49,345 nucleotides of DNA from Saprolegnia diclina VS20 (Eukaryota > Oomycota > Saprolegniomycetes > Saprolegniales > Saprolegniaceae). Of this stretch, positions 17,793 to 28,514 are shown piece after piece (position 1 is the first letter of the stretch; each line of letters begins with the position of its first letter). The notes below the pieces were generated by a model. It worked only from the letters and a program-made list of their open reading frames with translations. It was not told the DNA's origin and did no database searches. The DNA lies in NCBI RefSeq assembly GCF_000281045.1, contig NW_008246075.1, positions 946,879 through 996,223 of the forward strand. The letters are read 5' to 3'. Both the position numbers and the translations under genes were made by a program.

Positions 17793-19809
17793 TTACTCTG
17801 CGCTGGCAGTGCCTTGCTGCCGACCGAGTGACGCGGTGGCGTGGGCAAAGAGAAAGGCGATTTCTTCGCGTTGAGCTTCGAGTACAGCGTTCTTGTCGCG
17901 GATCGCTTGGAGATCGGCGCTCGAGGGCTCATTGGCGCAAGTGCATGCGTGCAAGCAGTCGTCCATACGGCGTCGCAGTCGCTGCGCCGTCGCCTCGAGC
18001 TGCTTGAGCTTGTCGACGATTGGGTCGCCGACGCTTTGCGCAAGCAAGTGGTGCTCTTCGTTGGCGTTGCCAAACGGCTCGAGCGACTGCCAAAACTTGA
18101 AGCGGCGTGCATTTTCCTACGTCCCAGACAACTTGTCCACAATCGGTTGCACACATTCCCTACCTCGGACGCGGCATTACTATGGCGCACGCGCTTCCAG
18201 CGCCACCACGACCAGACCGCTTTGGCCGAGATCGTCTGCAGCCGCTGTTGCGCGAGGAGCTGCTGAATGTACCGCGCCACGAGCCGGCCTTTCTCGTTCA
18301 ACCCAAAGTTGTGCAGAATCGCGACCACGACCATAGTCTCGAGCGCAATACCCTAGAGTCACTCCCAGCATAATTTTTGTTTCAAAATGCGCGAATCGAT
18401 TGATTGCCTACCAGGACGAGCATGATGGACGTGACAAAGTAACCATTTCCAGAGATCGGGTCCGTGCCGGGGAGCCCCTATCACCATGGATCATGACACA
18501 GTATGTCATCGACTAGTTACGTGGGTCGTCAGCGTACAAAAGCTAAACCAAATCGCATTGGGAAATGAAAAGGCCTCTGGTTGATACACGCGTTCAAACA
18601 CATGCACCGACGTCGAGAGCGTCGCGAGCACAAAGAGGTAAAACGCGAGGATAAACTGCAGCGGCGCCTTGCCAAAGTCGAGTTTGACCGATAAAAACCA
18701 GTTGAACGTCGGGCTCGTCGAGGTTAAAAAGCAATTCTACGCAGGATGTCGGTCCAACGAGTCGCGAAATGCGCTGTGCAATACCTCGAGGATCAGCTGG
18801 CGCTTGCGGTAGACGGTCGAGTGGTCGCGGTACACGCGCGCGAGCAAGTAGAGCCGAAAAAACATTAGACACGACGCCGACTGGTACAAATACGCGTCGG
18901 CCCACGGCGGCTACACCACGGAAGAATTTTGCACACTCCGAATATTGACGTAGAGTCGTACGGGGTGGATAAGGACAAGCCCCACTTCGAGGCTTCCGCG
19001 CCAGAGCAGCCCCGTATCAAAGAGGCACCGACGAAGGGCGCTCGACGCTGCCTGAACAACCGACAACGTCGGCGCCGAATCGACCATTTTCTCGTGCGGC
19101 GGATGCGTCGCCCGGACGCCCTCGACGAACTTTGCTTCCCAGCGGTACTGCTCGGCGTAGAAGAGCCGGTAGAGGTCGATCAGCTGCAGCACGAGGAGAC
19201 AGCTCGAGATGGAAATGACGGCCTTGATGATATTGGACGCGGTTGGCACCGTCAGTGGCACCCTAATAGCACCCGTAATAATGACAGTTCACTTGTACGC
19301 AGCACCGACATGCCAAGGTCGGGGTCGACGACGCGACTCGAGTAGGACCATGTCACGACCAATTCAGCGAGCGACAGGGCGAGGCCAAAGAGCCCATTGA
19401 GCAGGATCTATCATAGCCTCGAGCGTGGGCACCTTCCGAAAAGACACCAACATGGAGGTTTTTGCGGCGGTAAATCGGGTCCAGCGCCACGTGGCCGATG
19501 CGCGCTTCAATGTCGCTGATGCGGACGCTGCCAATGCTGTGGCCGGCGGCCCGCGCCTGCTCGTTGGCCTTGCGAACAATCGCATCCAGCTGCAGTTGCT
19601 GGACAAAGTCGCCTGCGATACGCCGAAGGGCGGCGGGGCTCGTCGCGATCGCCCGCCGACGCACCGCCTCGTCCGCCTACCACACATTTCGTCGAGTGAC
19701 AGTGGTCCGAGCGAACCTCGGTGGTGCCATGATCGTTGGACGACGTCGACACACTCGACTCGCGAGAGACACCGTCCGCGCCGAATGGGCTCACCGGGTC
19801 TTCAGCCAT
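17793..19809 (-). CDS. SK-type 6-TM potassium-channel-like protein with a non-canonical pore (paralogue 1)
   Basis: Nine exons: 19717-19809, 19452-19676, 19310-19407, 18962-19262, 18785-18910, 18521-18736, 18412-18477, 18164-18352, 17793-18116; 545 aa. The order of segments matches small-conductance Ca2+-activated K+ channels. There is a cytosolic N-terminus, S1 (ILLNGLFGLALSLAELVV, from about 107), S2 (AVISISSCLLVLQLIDLY), S3/S4 (SCLMFFRLYLLARVYRDHS), S5 (FILAFYLFVLATLSTSVHVF), pore helix FPNAIWFSFCTLTTH, and S6 (FVTSIMLVLGIALETMVVVA). A basic Trp-rich helix (AVWSWWRWKRVR) follows, where SK channels bind calmodulin, and then a coiled coil. Where TTVGYGD is expected, the spliced sequence reads TTHGLPGTD (351-359). 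Six introns match the paralogue at 21844-23703. The first and third donors (GTTCGC, GTCGGT) are the least certain joins. Confidence 0.8.
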
Positions 19810-20269
19810 CCGTACTGTGTAACCGAGTGAATAACGGGTCGAAAAGCAGAACCATTGCGGGCTATGAACTCGAGACATCGGTTGGACACGTAGCACCACT
19901 GCTCTTTACTGCAAGAAGCAACACGGGCCCATACAGAGATCAACCCTGGCGAGTGGCGACCGCGTGGGATTGGGTGCTCGAGGTTCTTTTACGCGGCTGG
20001 AGTGGTTCCGTTGCCAGATGTGGTAGGCTCGGTGCCAGATGTGGTAGGCTCCGTTGCCAGACGCACTTGCAGTCGACGGTGACGTCATTGAACCCCAGGA
20101 CCTATGCTATCTCTATCACATACTGCAATACTCTAGTACGTGTTGTTCTTGGGCAGACGTCGGAGTGACTTTGCCAAGTTGGTTGCTTCGATCCGCACCC
20201 AGGGCGGGCCAATCACCGTCGAGGTCGGACTGTCTTTTGGCCAAGCTGGCGACGTCATTTTCGATTGTG
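19810..20269. promoter_or_regulatory. Divergent promoter region of channel paralogue 1 and the L2HGDH gene
   Basis: About 460 bases between two ATG codons facing away from each other. It holds a short tandem repeat (20013-20061) and a CCAAT box at 20209-20213, 57 bases before the L2HGDH start. Confidence 0.5.
20013..20061. repeat. Tandem repeat, about 21-base unit, just over two copies
   Basis: The unit GCCAGATGTGGTAGGCTC plus a 3-4 base spacer occurs at 20013 and 20034, and a third partial copy (GCCAGA) starts at about 20056. Confidence 0.85.
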
Positions 20270-21765
20270 ATGGCGTCCGCCAAGCTCGTCGCCGTCATTG
20301 GCAGTGGCGCGGTGGGCCTCGCCGTCGCTCGGTCTGCGGCGCGTCGCGGCTTGCAGGTTATCGTCCTCGAGCAGCACGCCGGTAGCCTCCAAAGCGAATG
20401 CTGCGCCCGCTCATGCACCTCTGTCCTAGCCATTGGCATGGAGTGTTCGTCGCGCAACAGCGAGGTGATCCACGCGGGCTTGTACTATGCGCCGCAGAGC
20501 CAGAAGGCGGCGCTTTGCGTGCAAGGCAGACAGCTCATGTACGACTTTTGCCGCGACTTTCACGTGCCATTTCAGCGCTGCGGCAAGCTCGTCGTGGCGT
20601 CGTCGGCCGACCAAGTAGGTTCTACAGCCATGCGCCGTCGATTGCGATCTTGCTTGTTAGATGCAGCAGCTCCACGCGCTTCGGGCCAAAGCGAACGCGA
20701 ACGGCGTCACAGACGTCCGCCTGCTCTCGGCTTCGGACGTGCATGCGCTCGAGCCCGACGTCGTGGCCCATGGCGTACGCTGAATGACTCGCCAAACGTC
20801 CAACGAGTGTTGCGTAGGCGCTATTGTCGCCGTCGACGGGTATTGTCGACTCGCACGCGTTCATGCTTGCTGTGCAAGGTACACGCTCTGTAGAATATGG
20901 GAATGCCATGGCATGCGTAGGAGACGCGGAGACCCATGGCTGCGACTTTGCACTCAACTGCACGGTTGCTGGTGGGCGCGCCAACGCCGACGGCACGTTT
21001 GACGTGGTGACGCACCCGACCAACGACCCGAGTGCCACCGATGTCATCACGTGCGACGCAGTCGTCAACGCTGCAGGGCTAGGCGCCCCGCGCCTCGCAG
21101 CGCTCTTTGAAGGTTCCGGTTCTTTCTTTCGAGCGACATGGAGTAAGCACTCGAATGGGCAGGCACACGACAGCCATTTGGCATCGCCGAGCCGACAGTG
21201 TTTGCCAAGGGCTCGTACTTTAAGCTCGGCGGCGTTGCCCGCGTGCCATTCCAGTAGACTCGACTCGGAAGACGCACGAGATATCGACATTTTGGACTAG
21301 GCACTTGATCTACCCTGTCCCTGAAAAGGGCGGTCTTGGCGTGCATGCCACGCTCGACCTCGACGGCAACGTCCGGTTCGGCCCTGACGTCGAGTGGGTT
21401 TCCGCCATCGACTACCAGGTGACGCGTGCTGTCTCCAACATACCAGTGACATTTTTGTCAGGTCAACCCCGACAAGGCGGCGGCATTTGCTGCTCGCATC
21501 CGCGACTATTGGCCAGGCGTCACAGACGCCGAGCTCATTCCAGACTACAGCGGGATTCGCCCCAAGATCGTTGGGCCTGGCGACCCGGACGCCGACTTTT
21601 GCATCCGCGTACGTCGCTAGTTGGTTGTCGTACCGTGCGCGGACGTTGACGCTGTAGGACGGAGCGAAGAAGGGACTCGTGCATCTTCTCGGCATCGAGT
21701 CGCCAGGACTGACGTCGTCGCTCGCGATCGGCGACGCTGTCGCCTTGCGTCTTGCGGCCCTTTAA
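20270..21765 (+). CDS. L2HGDH: L-2-hydroxyglutarate dehydrogenase-like FAD oxidoreductase
   Basis: Nine exons: 20270-20381, 20430-20614, 20661-20774, 20818-20878, 20921-21112, 21163-21253, 21301-21418, 21462-21608, 21658-21765; 375 aa. It oxidises L-2-hydroxyglutarate to 2-oxoglutarate, usually as a mitochondrial flavoenzyme. Evidence: an N-terminal FAD Rossmann motif [19 protein letters not shown]; then, after splicing, the family signature [42 protein letters not shown]; and AKGSYFKLG. After splicing, [20 protein letters not shown] is followed by RFGPDVEWV, and DYWPG and DYSGIRPKI come before the final [14 protein letters not shown]. The family is usually 400-460 aa; this is short because no targeting peptide is evident, so mitochondrial location is unproven. 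It sits between two channel paralogues on the opposite strand and ends 78 bases from paralogue 2. Confidence 0.93.
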
Positions 21766-21843
21766 CAATGTACACGCTGTCCTTCTCGGACGCGTGCCAC
21801 GTTGTTGGGTTATATACCATAACGTAGTGCTATTCTTTGGAGC

Positions 21844-23703
21844 TTAGCTACGACTCAACATGTCTTGCAGTGTGCGCAGGATCTCTTCATTTTGCCGCTG
21901 CACGCGCTCTTGGCTGAGCCGAACGCGCACAACGTCAGTGCTCTCGACCGCCGCCGCACTCGGTGCGTCCTCAGCGCTGGGTCGTCGGTCGTCGATCGGG
22001 GGGCTCGGTGAACGAGCAGCGATTGGCACGCGCACGGTCCCGAGACTGCGCGATGTTTGTAGCCGCGGTGCTGGCCTCCATGACGCCTCTCGCTGTGATA
22101 GGTCAAAGCCGTCCGTGTGGAGCTTGGCCCAGATCTGGAGGATCCACGCGTCGAGGCTCTGTAGCTTGTCGAGCACCGGGTCGCCGAGGCCTTGCTCGGT
22201 GAGCTTTTTCTTGTAGCGCGCAATGCGCATGGTGTCGAGCGCGCGCGTGACCTTGAGGAGGTGGCTGCGCCACTCGGCGGCGGTCAAGAGCGTGCGCTGC
22301 GCGCGCTTCCAGCGCAGCCACGTGACGATGAACGAGCCGGCCGCGGCCCGGATCGCGTCGTGGGCTTCGGCGCGATAGACAAACGCAAGCGCAATTTTGC
22401 CTTTTGCATCGAGTGAAATATTGTCCAGAATCGCGACAACCACGAGCGTATTGAGCACGACGCCCTAGCACCAAACGTGGTGAATTGACACTGCAAAATC
22501 CCCAATTCGCAGCGTATACCGCGAGGATGAGAAGACACGTGATGACGCGCGCCGTGTCGGTCGACACAGTGTACTCTTCAAAATCCTAGAGACCGAGCGA
22601 TACCGCGTGTTGATACCAGTCGGAGCACGTACGAGCGTGAGCAAGGCCGTGTACACATACCACGTCGAATTGACAAGCGTAAACGTCTTCGGGTTTGCGT
22701 CGCGCTCGCTAAAGTACGTTGCGAGCCCGAACGCAACGATGCACCAAGTCGTAAAGGCGAGGAGCGCTGCGCCTGGTGCGTGCTGAAACATGATCTGCGT
22801 CGAGAGCCACCAGTTGAAATGCGGCGCCGGCGTCGCTTGAAAGTGTTGCTACAACATTGGTCGGCAGAACAGCGGCGACGAGGCGGATACCTCGACAATG
22901 TCCTTGCGCTTGCGGTACACCATCGAGTGGTCGCGCAAGACGCGGACGACGAGGTAGAAGCGGAGCAGCATAAAGATGGCGCCGGCTTCGAGCACCTTGA
23001 GGCTCGTGTACGGCGGCTACAACAGTTGCGCCGTGCAACGTATACGCTTGCATCGGTACGTACAGGGTGGATCGCCAAAAGTAGCCCTTCGAGAAGCGCG
23101 CGGAGCGTCATCTCGCTCGTCCAGTAGCGCATCTTGAGGCCTTCGCCCCACACGAGCTTCTTCTCGAGCGACAGCATTTGATGGAGGCGCACGAGCTGTC
23201 CGAGCAGAAGTAGCGTCGAGAGCGAGATGATGCCCTTCAGAATTGTGCTGCGGAGCGTCTCCGACACGCTACAAACGGGTGACCGATACCTGCGTAGCGC
23301 CAAGGACGTACGCCTCGTGGGATGCTGGCGGCGGCGCATTGTGCGGGTCGTTCCAAGAGAGCTCGAGCTCGGCGATCGCAAGCGCGAGGCCAAACATCGC
23401 ATTGACCAGCATCTATCGTGCATCGATGATGGCACCCACGACGTCGCGAATGGAATGCAGCTGTACGAAAACGTTGTGCTGGCGAAACGCGCTGTCCATG
23501 CGCCACTCACCGACGCGGCTCTCAAGTGCACGAAAGCGGGAAAAGTTGACGGGCTGCACTTTCTTCTTGAGGCCATGATTGCCGGGTGGTAGACCTCGGG
23601 CCATGGCGGCGATCGACCCGAGCCGGTTCGTGCTCGGCTTGCGCTCGGGCGACGCAAAGAGCTGCGTCGCAAAGCGACTCACGGACCCGACGTCCCGTGC
23701 CAT
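21844..23703 (-). CDS. SK-type 6-TM channel-like protein lacking the GYG filter (paralogue 2)
   Basis: Seven exons: 23467-23703, 23312-23412, 23064-23268, 22891-23016, 22633-22848, 22520-22585, 21844-22464; 523 aa. Exon phases and lengths (126, 216 and 66 bases for the S3-S6 exons) match paralogue 1 exactly. S1 is LVNAMFGLALAIAELELSW, S2 ILKGIISLSTLLLLGQLVRL, S3/S4 AIFMLLRFYLVVRVLRDHS, S5 AALLAFTTWCIVAFGLATYF, S6 VITCLLILAGVVLNTLVVVA. A basic helix FIVTWLRWKRAQRT precedes a coiled region and a Ser/Pro-rich tail. The pore reads TALLTL-DFEEYTVS (290-303), with no Gly and two Glu in place of the signature. It might be a modulatory subunit, a non-selective channel, or a scaffold. Its start codon is 88 bases from the divergent coiled-coil gene. 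Confidence 0.82.
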
Positions 23704-23791
23704 GCGGTGGCGGTTGCCAAAATTGGACTCAAGACAACTCCAACCACGATATTGTGCAGTAACCGAAACCCATATCTTTGCATCGACAAAA
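23704..23791. promoter_or_regulatory. 88-base bidirectional promoter
   Basis: The only DNA between the ATG codons of the channel-like gene (23703, minus) and the coiled-coil gene (23792, plus). Both must use start sites within it or inside each other's 5' region. Confidence 0.6.
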
Positions 23792-24759
23792 ATGGTGGTG
23801 GCGCCAAAGGAGCCGGTGGGGCCGATGGCGTCGCTCCAGGCACAGATGAGCGCGACGCGCTTGGGGCTCGGGAAGCTTACGAGCCTGCTCTCGGACGACG
23901 TCGGGCAGCTCCACGGTGAAATGCACAACAAGCTGCACATGGTCCACGAGAGCTGCATCGACGGCCGCACCGAGCTTTGCAACGCACTCGACCGGCTCGA
24001 GTTTCGGTTCGAACACCATGTGCGCGGTAGAATGAGCTTTTGTTTCGAGGCGTATGGCAAAACGATAGTAGACTGCCACGTACTCGCGCAGACGGTCGAT
24101 GGCCTCCGCGATTCCCTCGAGCAGCTGCAGCGCCGCCTCCGACGCACGAACGCCGACGTTGCGCAGCAGCAAGAGTTCATCGTGCAGCAAGCAAACGCGC
24201 TTCTGAGCGCCAAGCTGGACGCGGTCGTACTCGAACACGAACGCCAGCTTCGCGAACTCGAGCGACATGTGCGCGACCGCCTGCAACGCACCGACGACCA
24301 GCTCCGAGGTACATACACGGATGCATATATCGTACGGAATGGTATGGTAGAAGCGGTGGTTGGCGCGACCACGCGCTGGGCAGATATGGACGCTACGCGT
24401 ACACGCCACGACCACGTACTGCGCTCGGTGTTTGACCAGCTCCGGGAACTGCGCCACGACGTGGCTGATGCGACGGCCACGCGGAACACTGGCGCGCAAG
24501 ACGTGGATGCGTCCTTGTACGATATGGAAGAGGTAGCTCCGGCTTTGTATCACGCATCGATTCCAGTGGCGTGTAGCGCATGCGGCTGGACGCGGCGCGT
24601 CTCAACGATCGGTTGCAAGTACTCGAGGCGTCGCTCGCAGCGCGGCGATCGAGCGAGCTTCTGACGCTAGAGGCAGCGACAAAGGCCCGCCTGGACGGCC
24701 TCGCCGAGACGCTCACAGCTGTGCTTCGGCTTGTCCACGCGTTGCATCGCGCGCCGTAG
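23792..24759 (+). CDS. Coiled-coil protein, possibly SF-assemblin-like
   Basis: Exons 23792-24026, 24069-24308, 24351-24532, 24577-24759; introns of 42, 42 and 44 bases; 279 aa, start MVVAPKEPVGPMASLQAQM. From about residue 40 it is almost continuous heptad-patterned helix rich in Leu, Arg, Gln and Glu (for example LEQLQRRLRRTNADVAQQQE and VLEHERQLRELERHVRDRL). The length, a short non-helical head, and an all-helical rod resemble SF-assemblin/beta-giardin, filament proteins of flagellar rootlets, but coiled coils are easily confused and no diagnostic motif is visible. The first two introns are stop-free and multiples of three, so their retention would only insert 14 residues each. Confidence 0.8.
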
Positions 24760-24986
24760 CTTCTCAACCACTTGAATGCATCTTTGGATGTTGAGCCGAC
24801 GCTAGCTTTGGATGTATTGTCGTTTGTTGTCTACGTCTTGAGGACAGGTCGCTGCTTGCGAGCCTACGCACCCGCAGCAAGCTCGTGTGGCTTGACACGC
24901 ATGCAACCTCTGATTTCGTATGCAGTATGGGTTTATAGAGGAAGCCAATAACCGCGTCGATAAATGTTGGTTCACACACACTGAGA

Positions 24987-26462
24987 ATGCTCGCGTCGAC
25001 GTTGGGCCGCGGGCCTCTGCGCATGGGCAGCCGCGCGCTGCGCCGCCTGGCACCGGCCATGGCCTCGCGGACGCTCTCTTCTGCGACGCTTGATGCTGCT
25101 CCCGCAGCAGCGCCTACCGAGACGCCGGCCAAGTTTGCCAAGGAGATGACGCCGTGGGAAAAGCTAACGACAACGATCATTGGTACCGACACTGCGCGCT
25201 ATCTCTGGCTCATGGCGTCGGCGTAGACGACCAGATGGACATCAAGGCGATGCAGAACGCCCAGCGGGCGGTCGAGACGCTTGAAGCCGCCTGCCCGATT
25301 GACCAAGGTACCTTAGTCTATCTTGGAGCATGCCTGGAGCGAGCATAGACGACGCCTTTATCAGCTGGCTTCGGGATACGTTCGCTGACAAGGACGCGAC
25401 GTTGGACAAGGTACATGGCCCCCACGTGCTCTAACGCTCACGCAGCAGCCCAGGTTGCGTTCGAAGCCCGTATCGACGATGTCATTGCCAAGTTGCAGTC
25501 GCTCCAAGACGAAGCCTGCGGCGGCGAACCCAAGCTCTTTGATCATAACCGCTTGTCGAACGAAAAGCTCGCATCGTCCGTGCTTGGCATGCACTACCTG
25601 TACACCAAGGTCAAGTGCCAGGACATCAAGCGGTACTTTGCGCAGCTCGACAAGGACAACGACGGTATCCCACCATTCCGATACAAACGAGCTGTTCCTA
25701 TACCACAGCACAGGCATCGTCGCAAGTGCGGACGTGCACGCGCTTCTCGAACTCTACGCGCTGGGCACGCCGGCAAAGTGGCTCGAACGTACGCCGCCAT
25801 TCGCCTATGAAAGCCTCACGGTGCGTAGGCCACTTTGCGGTCCTCGACAGCAACCAAGACGGCGCGCTCTCGGAGGCCGAGATGCAGCAGCTGTACCTCA
25901 ATATCTGCGGCGTCCACAAGAGCTTTCTCAACGACCTCTTGGACCACCACGTACGCATTCTGCTGATGGCTACGCTCATGGACGTGGCGTAGACGACGCA
26001 CATGACCAAGGCGCACACCAAGCAGCGTCAGAAAGCGCTCTCCGAGTACGAGTGGACGTTCAAGCTCACGGAGAAGCTCCGGTGCATGTACCACTTTGCC
26101 GGTATCCCCAAGGACGTCCAGATCGCGCAGCCGCCGCCCGTGATTCCACCGCGCGACTCGATCGACTGGGCGCTTCTCCAAGAGTCCCAGGTGCGCTCTC
26201 CATCGCTCACTCGCCGTCTCGACTCTCCTCTCATTCTCGGGTTTCAGGCGGCCGAGCTGCCCGAGTTTGACCGCATGCTCTCGCACTACATGGCGGCCAT
26301 CCACGACGCTCGGTACGTGTTTATAAAGCATTCGCTTTGTATTCACGCGACGATAGGCGCGAGTTTTACGTGCAGACGGACGCGACGCGCGTCACGCGGA
26401 TCCAAAGCGGCGCGTTCCTCGTCTTTGTGACCGTCACCGACGTCCTCATCTCGCTCATGTAA
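24987..26462 (+). CDS. EF-hand protein with probable mitochondrial targeting peptide
   Basis: Nine exons: 24987-25182, 25227-25307, 25349-25410, 25454-25664, 25714-25788, 25829-25950, 25993-26190, 26248-26312, 26357-26462; 371 aa. The N-terminus is an Arg/Ser/Ala-rich presequence with no acidic residues (MLASTLGRGPLRMGSRALRR). Two EF-hand loops are complete only after splicing: DKDNDGIVASAD at 179-190 and DSNQDGALSEAE at 215-226, the second with all canonical ligands. The helical flanks contain KFAKEMTPWEKLTTTI and YEWTFKLTEKLRCMYHFAGI. The C-terminal AFLVFVTVTDVLISLM is hydrophobic and could be a membrane anchor. A Ca2+-regulated mitochondrial protein is the best description. It resembles neither MICU1 nor LETM1 closely enough to name. 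Confidence 0.85.
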
Positions 26463-26726
26463 GCCACCAACCGCACGACTCGAATAGACGACCCTCTTGG
26501 GCACAGCATCTCTGTTAAAAAAGACATGTTGTCCACGCTTGCAACTTGAAACATTGATACTTCCCGGTGCGCTATCACTGGTCATCCCCGAAGATCTATC
26601 ACCGAATCTTCGGTTCCTATTCCATGGGCCGAAGTTCAAGTACGCACAAGCTCATGCTTTGATGCTGGGAGTTGACATCTTGATACAAATACATGCATTC
26701 AGTGGGTGCTCCACGAGCCGCGTCGA
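26463..26726. other. Short intergenic region between convergent genes
   Basis: 264 bases between the EF-hand and decarboxylase stop codons; no gene or repeat seen. Confidence 0.5.
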
Positions 26727-28514
26727 CTAGCTCGTACACGGGAGCCATTGCACGTCCTCAGACGCGTTGCCCCAAAACGCCAGCGTGGCATCGAGCGACT
26801 CGCGCGCCTTGACGACCGCAACGGACGTCGGCGTGTAGGCGAGCGTGGCCGGCGCGGGAATGCTGTTGAATCGCGAGTACATGGCCATCGTGTATGCGCC
26901 CGTGTCGTGGACAACGACATAGTCGCCGGCTGCGAGCTGCGGCAAGCGCACTTGGCGTGCGACCACGTCCCCTGAAAAGCAGAGCGGCCCCGCGAGGTCC
27001 TGCGCGACGAACAGCCCGTTCCGCTTGATGGAGCCGTCGTGCGCAAAGACCGAGTAGACCATCGGCCACGTGCTCGGCAGGTACACGGAGCGCAAAAACT
27101 GGTTGGCGCCGCAGTGCAGAATCGCAACCGTGTGACCTACAGGAACGTCCCAGAGCCGCTTGAGTCGAGCGTCGCACCTTGCCAATTCTTGACGGCTTCG
27201 ACGCGGCTCAGAGTCACCCCGGGCTTGGCAAAGACGCTTCGACCAAACTCCGAGATGACGCGGTAGTCGCCCGAGAAGAGTTCTGTCATCCAGAGCATTG
27301 GAGAGGGATATGTATCAAGGTTTCAAGTCACCTGGTACGTCGGCGCGCAAGAGCGACGCGTACGTGGCGTACGCGACAGGCTCGGCCTTGAGCCCGTCGT
27401 AGCTCGTGGGCACACCGCCGCCAATGTCGATGACGTCGATTTGCCGCCGACCGAGCGCGTTGTTGATGAACGAAGCGAAGGCCACGGCCCGCTTGGCGCC
27501 GGCCACGAGCAGCGAGAGGGCGCAGCCTAATAGAGCAATTAATCGTTGCTGGTTTTGCTGCCAGTTGGGACACACTGTCGTTGCACGAGTCGTACCTTGG
27601 GAGCCGACGTGGACGTGGACACCTTGAAGCCAGGGATGCGCTTTGTAGAGCGATAGAAGGCGGTCGCTGGTCTCGGGTGTCCAGATCAAACCAAACTTGC
27701 TCGTCGCCGTCGCCGTACTCGATGCTGCAATCGTGCCGCCGCCGACAACGGGGTTGATGCGCAGCCCAATCTTGGCTGTTGTCGGCTTCTCGCGCAAGAG
27801 GCGCGCAACGTGTTCGATCTCCGCCACGTTGTCGAGGTTGATGTAACAGCCGAGCGAGAGGACATTGTCGAGCTCGGCCAACGTCTTGCACGGCGAGTCG
27901 ACGATGATCTTGTCGGGCAGAAAGCCCAAGCGCAGAGCGTGCATGGCTTCTGCGTACGACGCTGTCTCCAAGCCAAAACCCTACTCAACCGTGTAAGCCC
28001 GAAGGAGCCGTCGAACGCGTACGAGTGGCTGCGCATGGCGCAAAATGCCCGCCAGCGGGTTGGCCTTGATGGCCAGCGCATGCGTCCAGAACGGCGGGAA
28101 CGCAGCGCGTAGCTCGTGCAACCGGCTGAGAAACATTTCCATGTCGAACAAGTCGACGACCGGGTTGGCCGCGTCGACGTAGCCGTGCTGCACGACGCGC
28201 TGCACGATGGACGCCACGCCCGCCGCACGGGCTTCGTGGCGCGCGACCTCGTCCTGGTGCATATCATCGGCCTCGCTCGGCGCCGTCTTTGTGCTGGCTT
28301 TGGGCGGTTCGTGCTCCAAGTACTCGACGAGCAGATCGTGGAGCGTCCGCGTCGGGTCCAAACCGAGCCGCTCGCACACCTACCGCATTGTGTATTGGTC
28401 CTCGACTGTCGCCACTGCACACACCTCGCTGGCGACCGCTGCCGGTGCTTTCGCCTCCGGGCCGCGCAGGGTCTCGCGGATCCTCGCGAGGTCAATGGTC
28501 CGAAGCGCTTCCAT
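26727..28514 (-). CDS. PLP-dependent group IV decarboxylase, probably diaminopimelate decarboxylase type
   Basis: Six exons: 28425-28514, 28023-28379, 27596-27980, 27332-27526, 27178-27282, 26727-27136; 513 aa. Family enzymes decarboxylate meso-diaminopimelate, ornithine or arginine. The PLP-binding Lys135 lies in ALAIKANPLAG. Then come GFGLETASYAE, the HVHVGSQG motif (HxGSQ is typical of diaminopimelate rather than ornithine enzymes), DVIDIGGGVPTSY, SEFGRSVFAKPG, HTVAILHCGANQFLRSVY, and near the end QDLAGPLCFSGDVVA and HDTGAYTMAMYSRFN. The N-terminal 100 residues are an extension absent from bacterial LysA (about 420 aa). Oomycetes make lysine through diaminopimelate, which fits, but the substrate is not proved. 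A 20-base palindrome with two TATCCGG motifs lies 67-86 bases upstream of the start. Confidence 0.92.
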
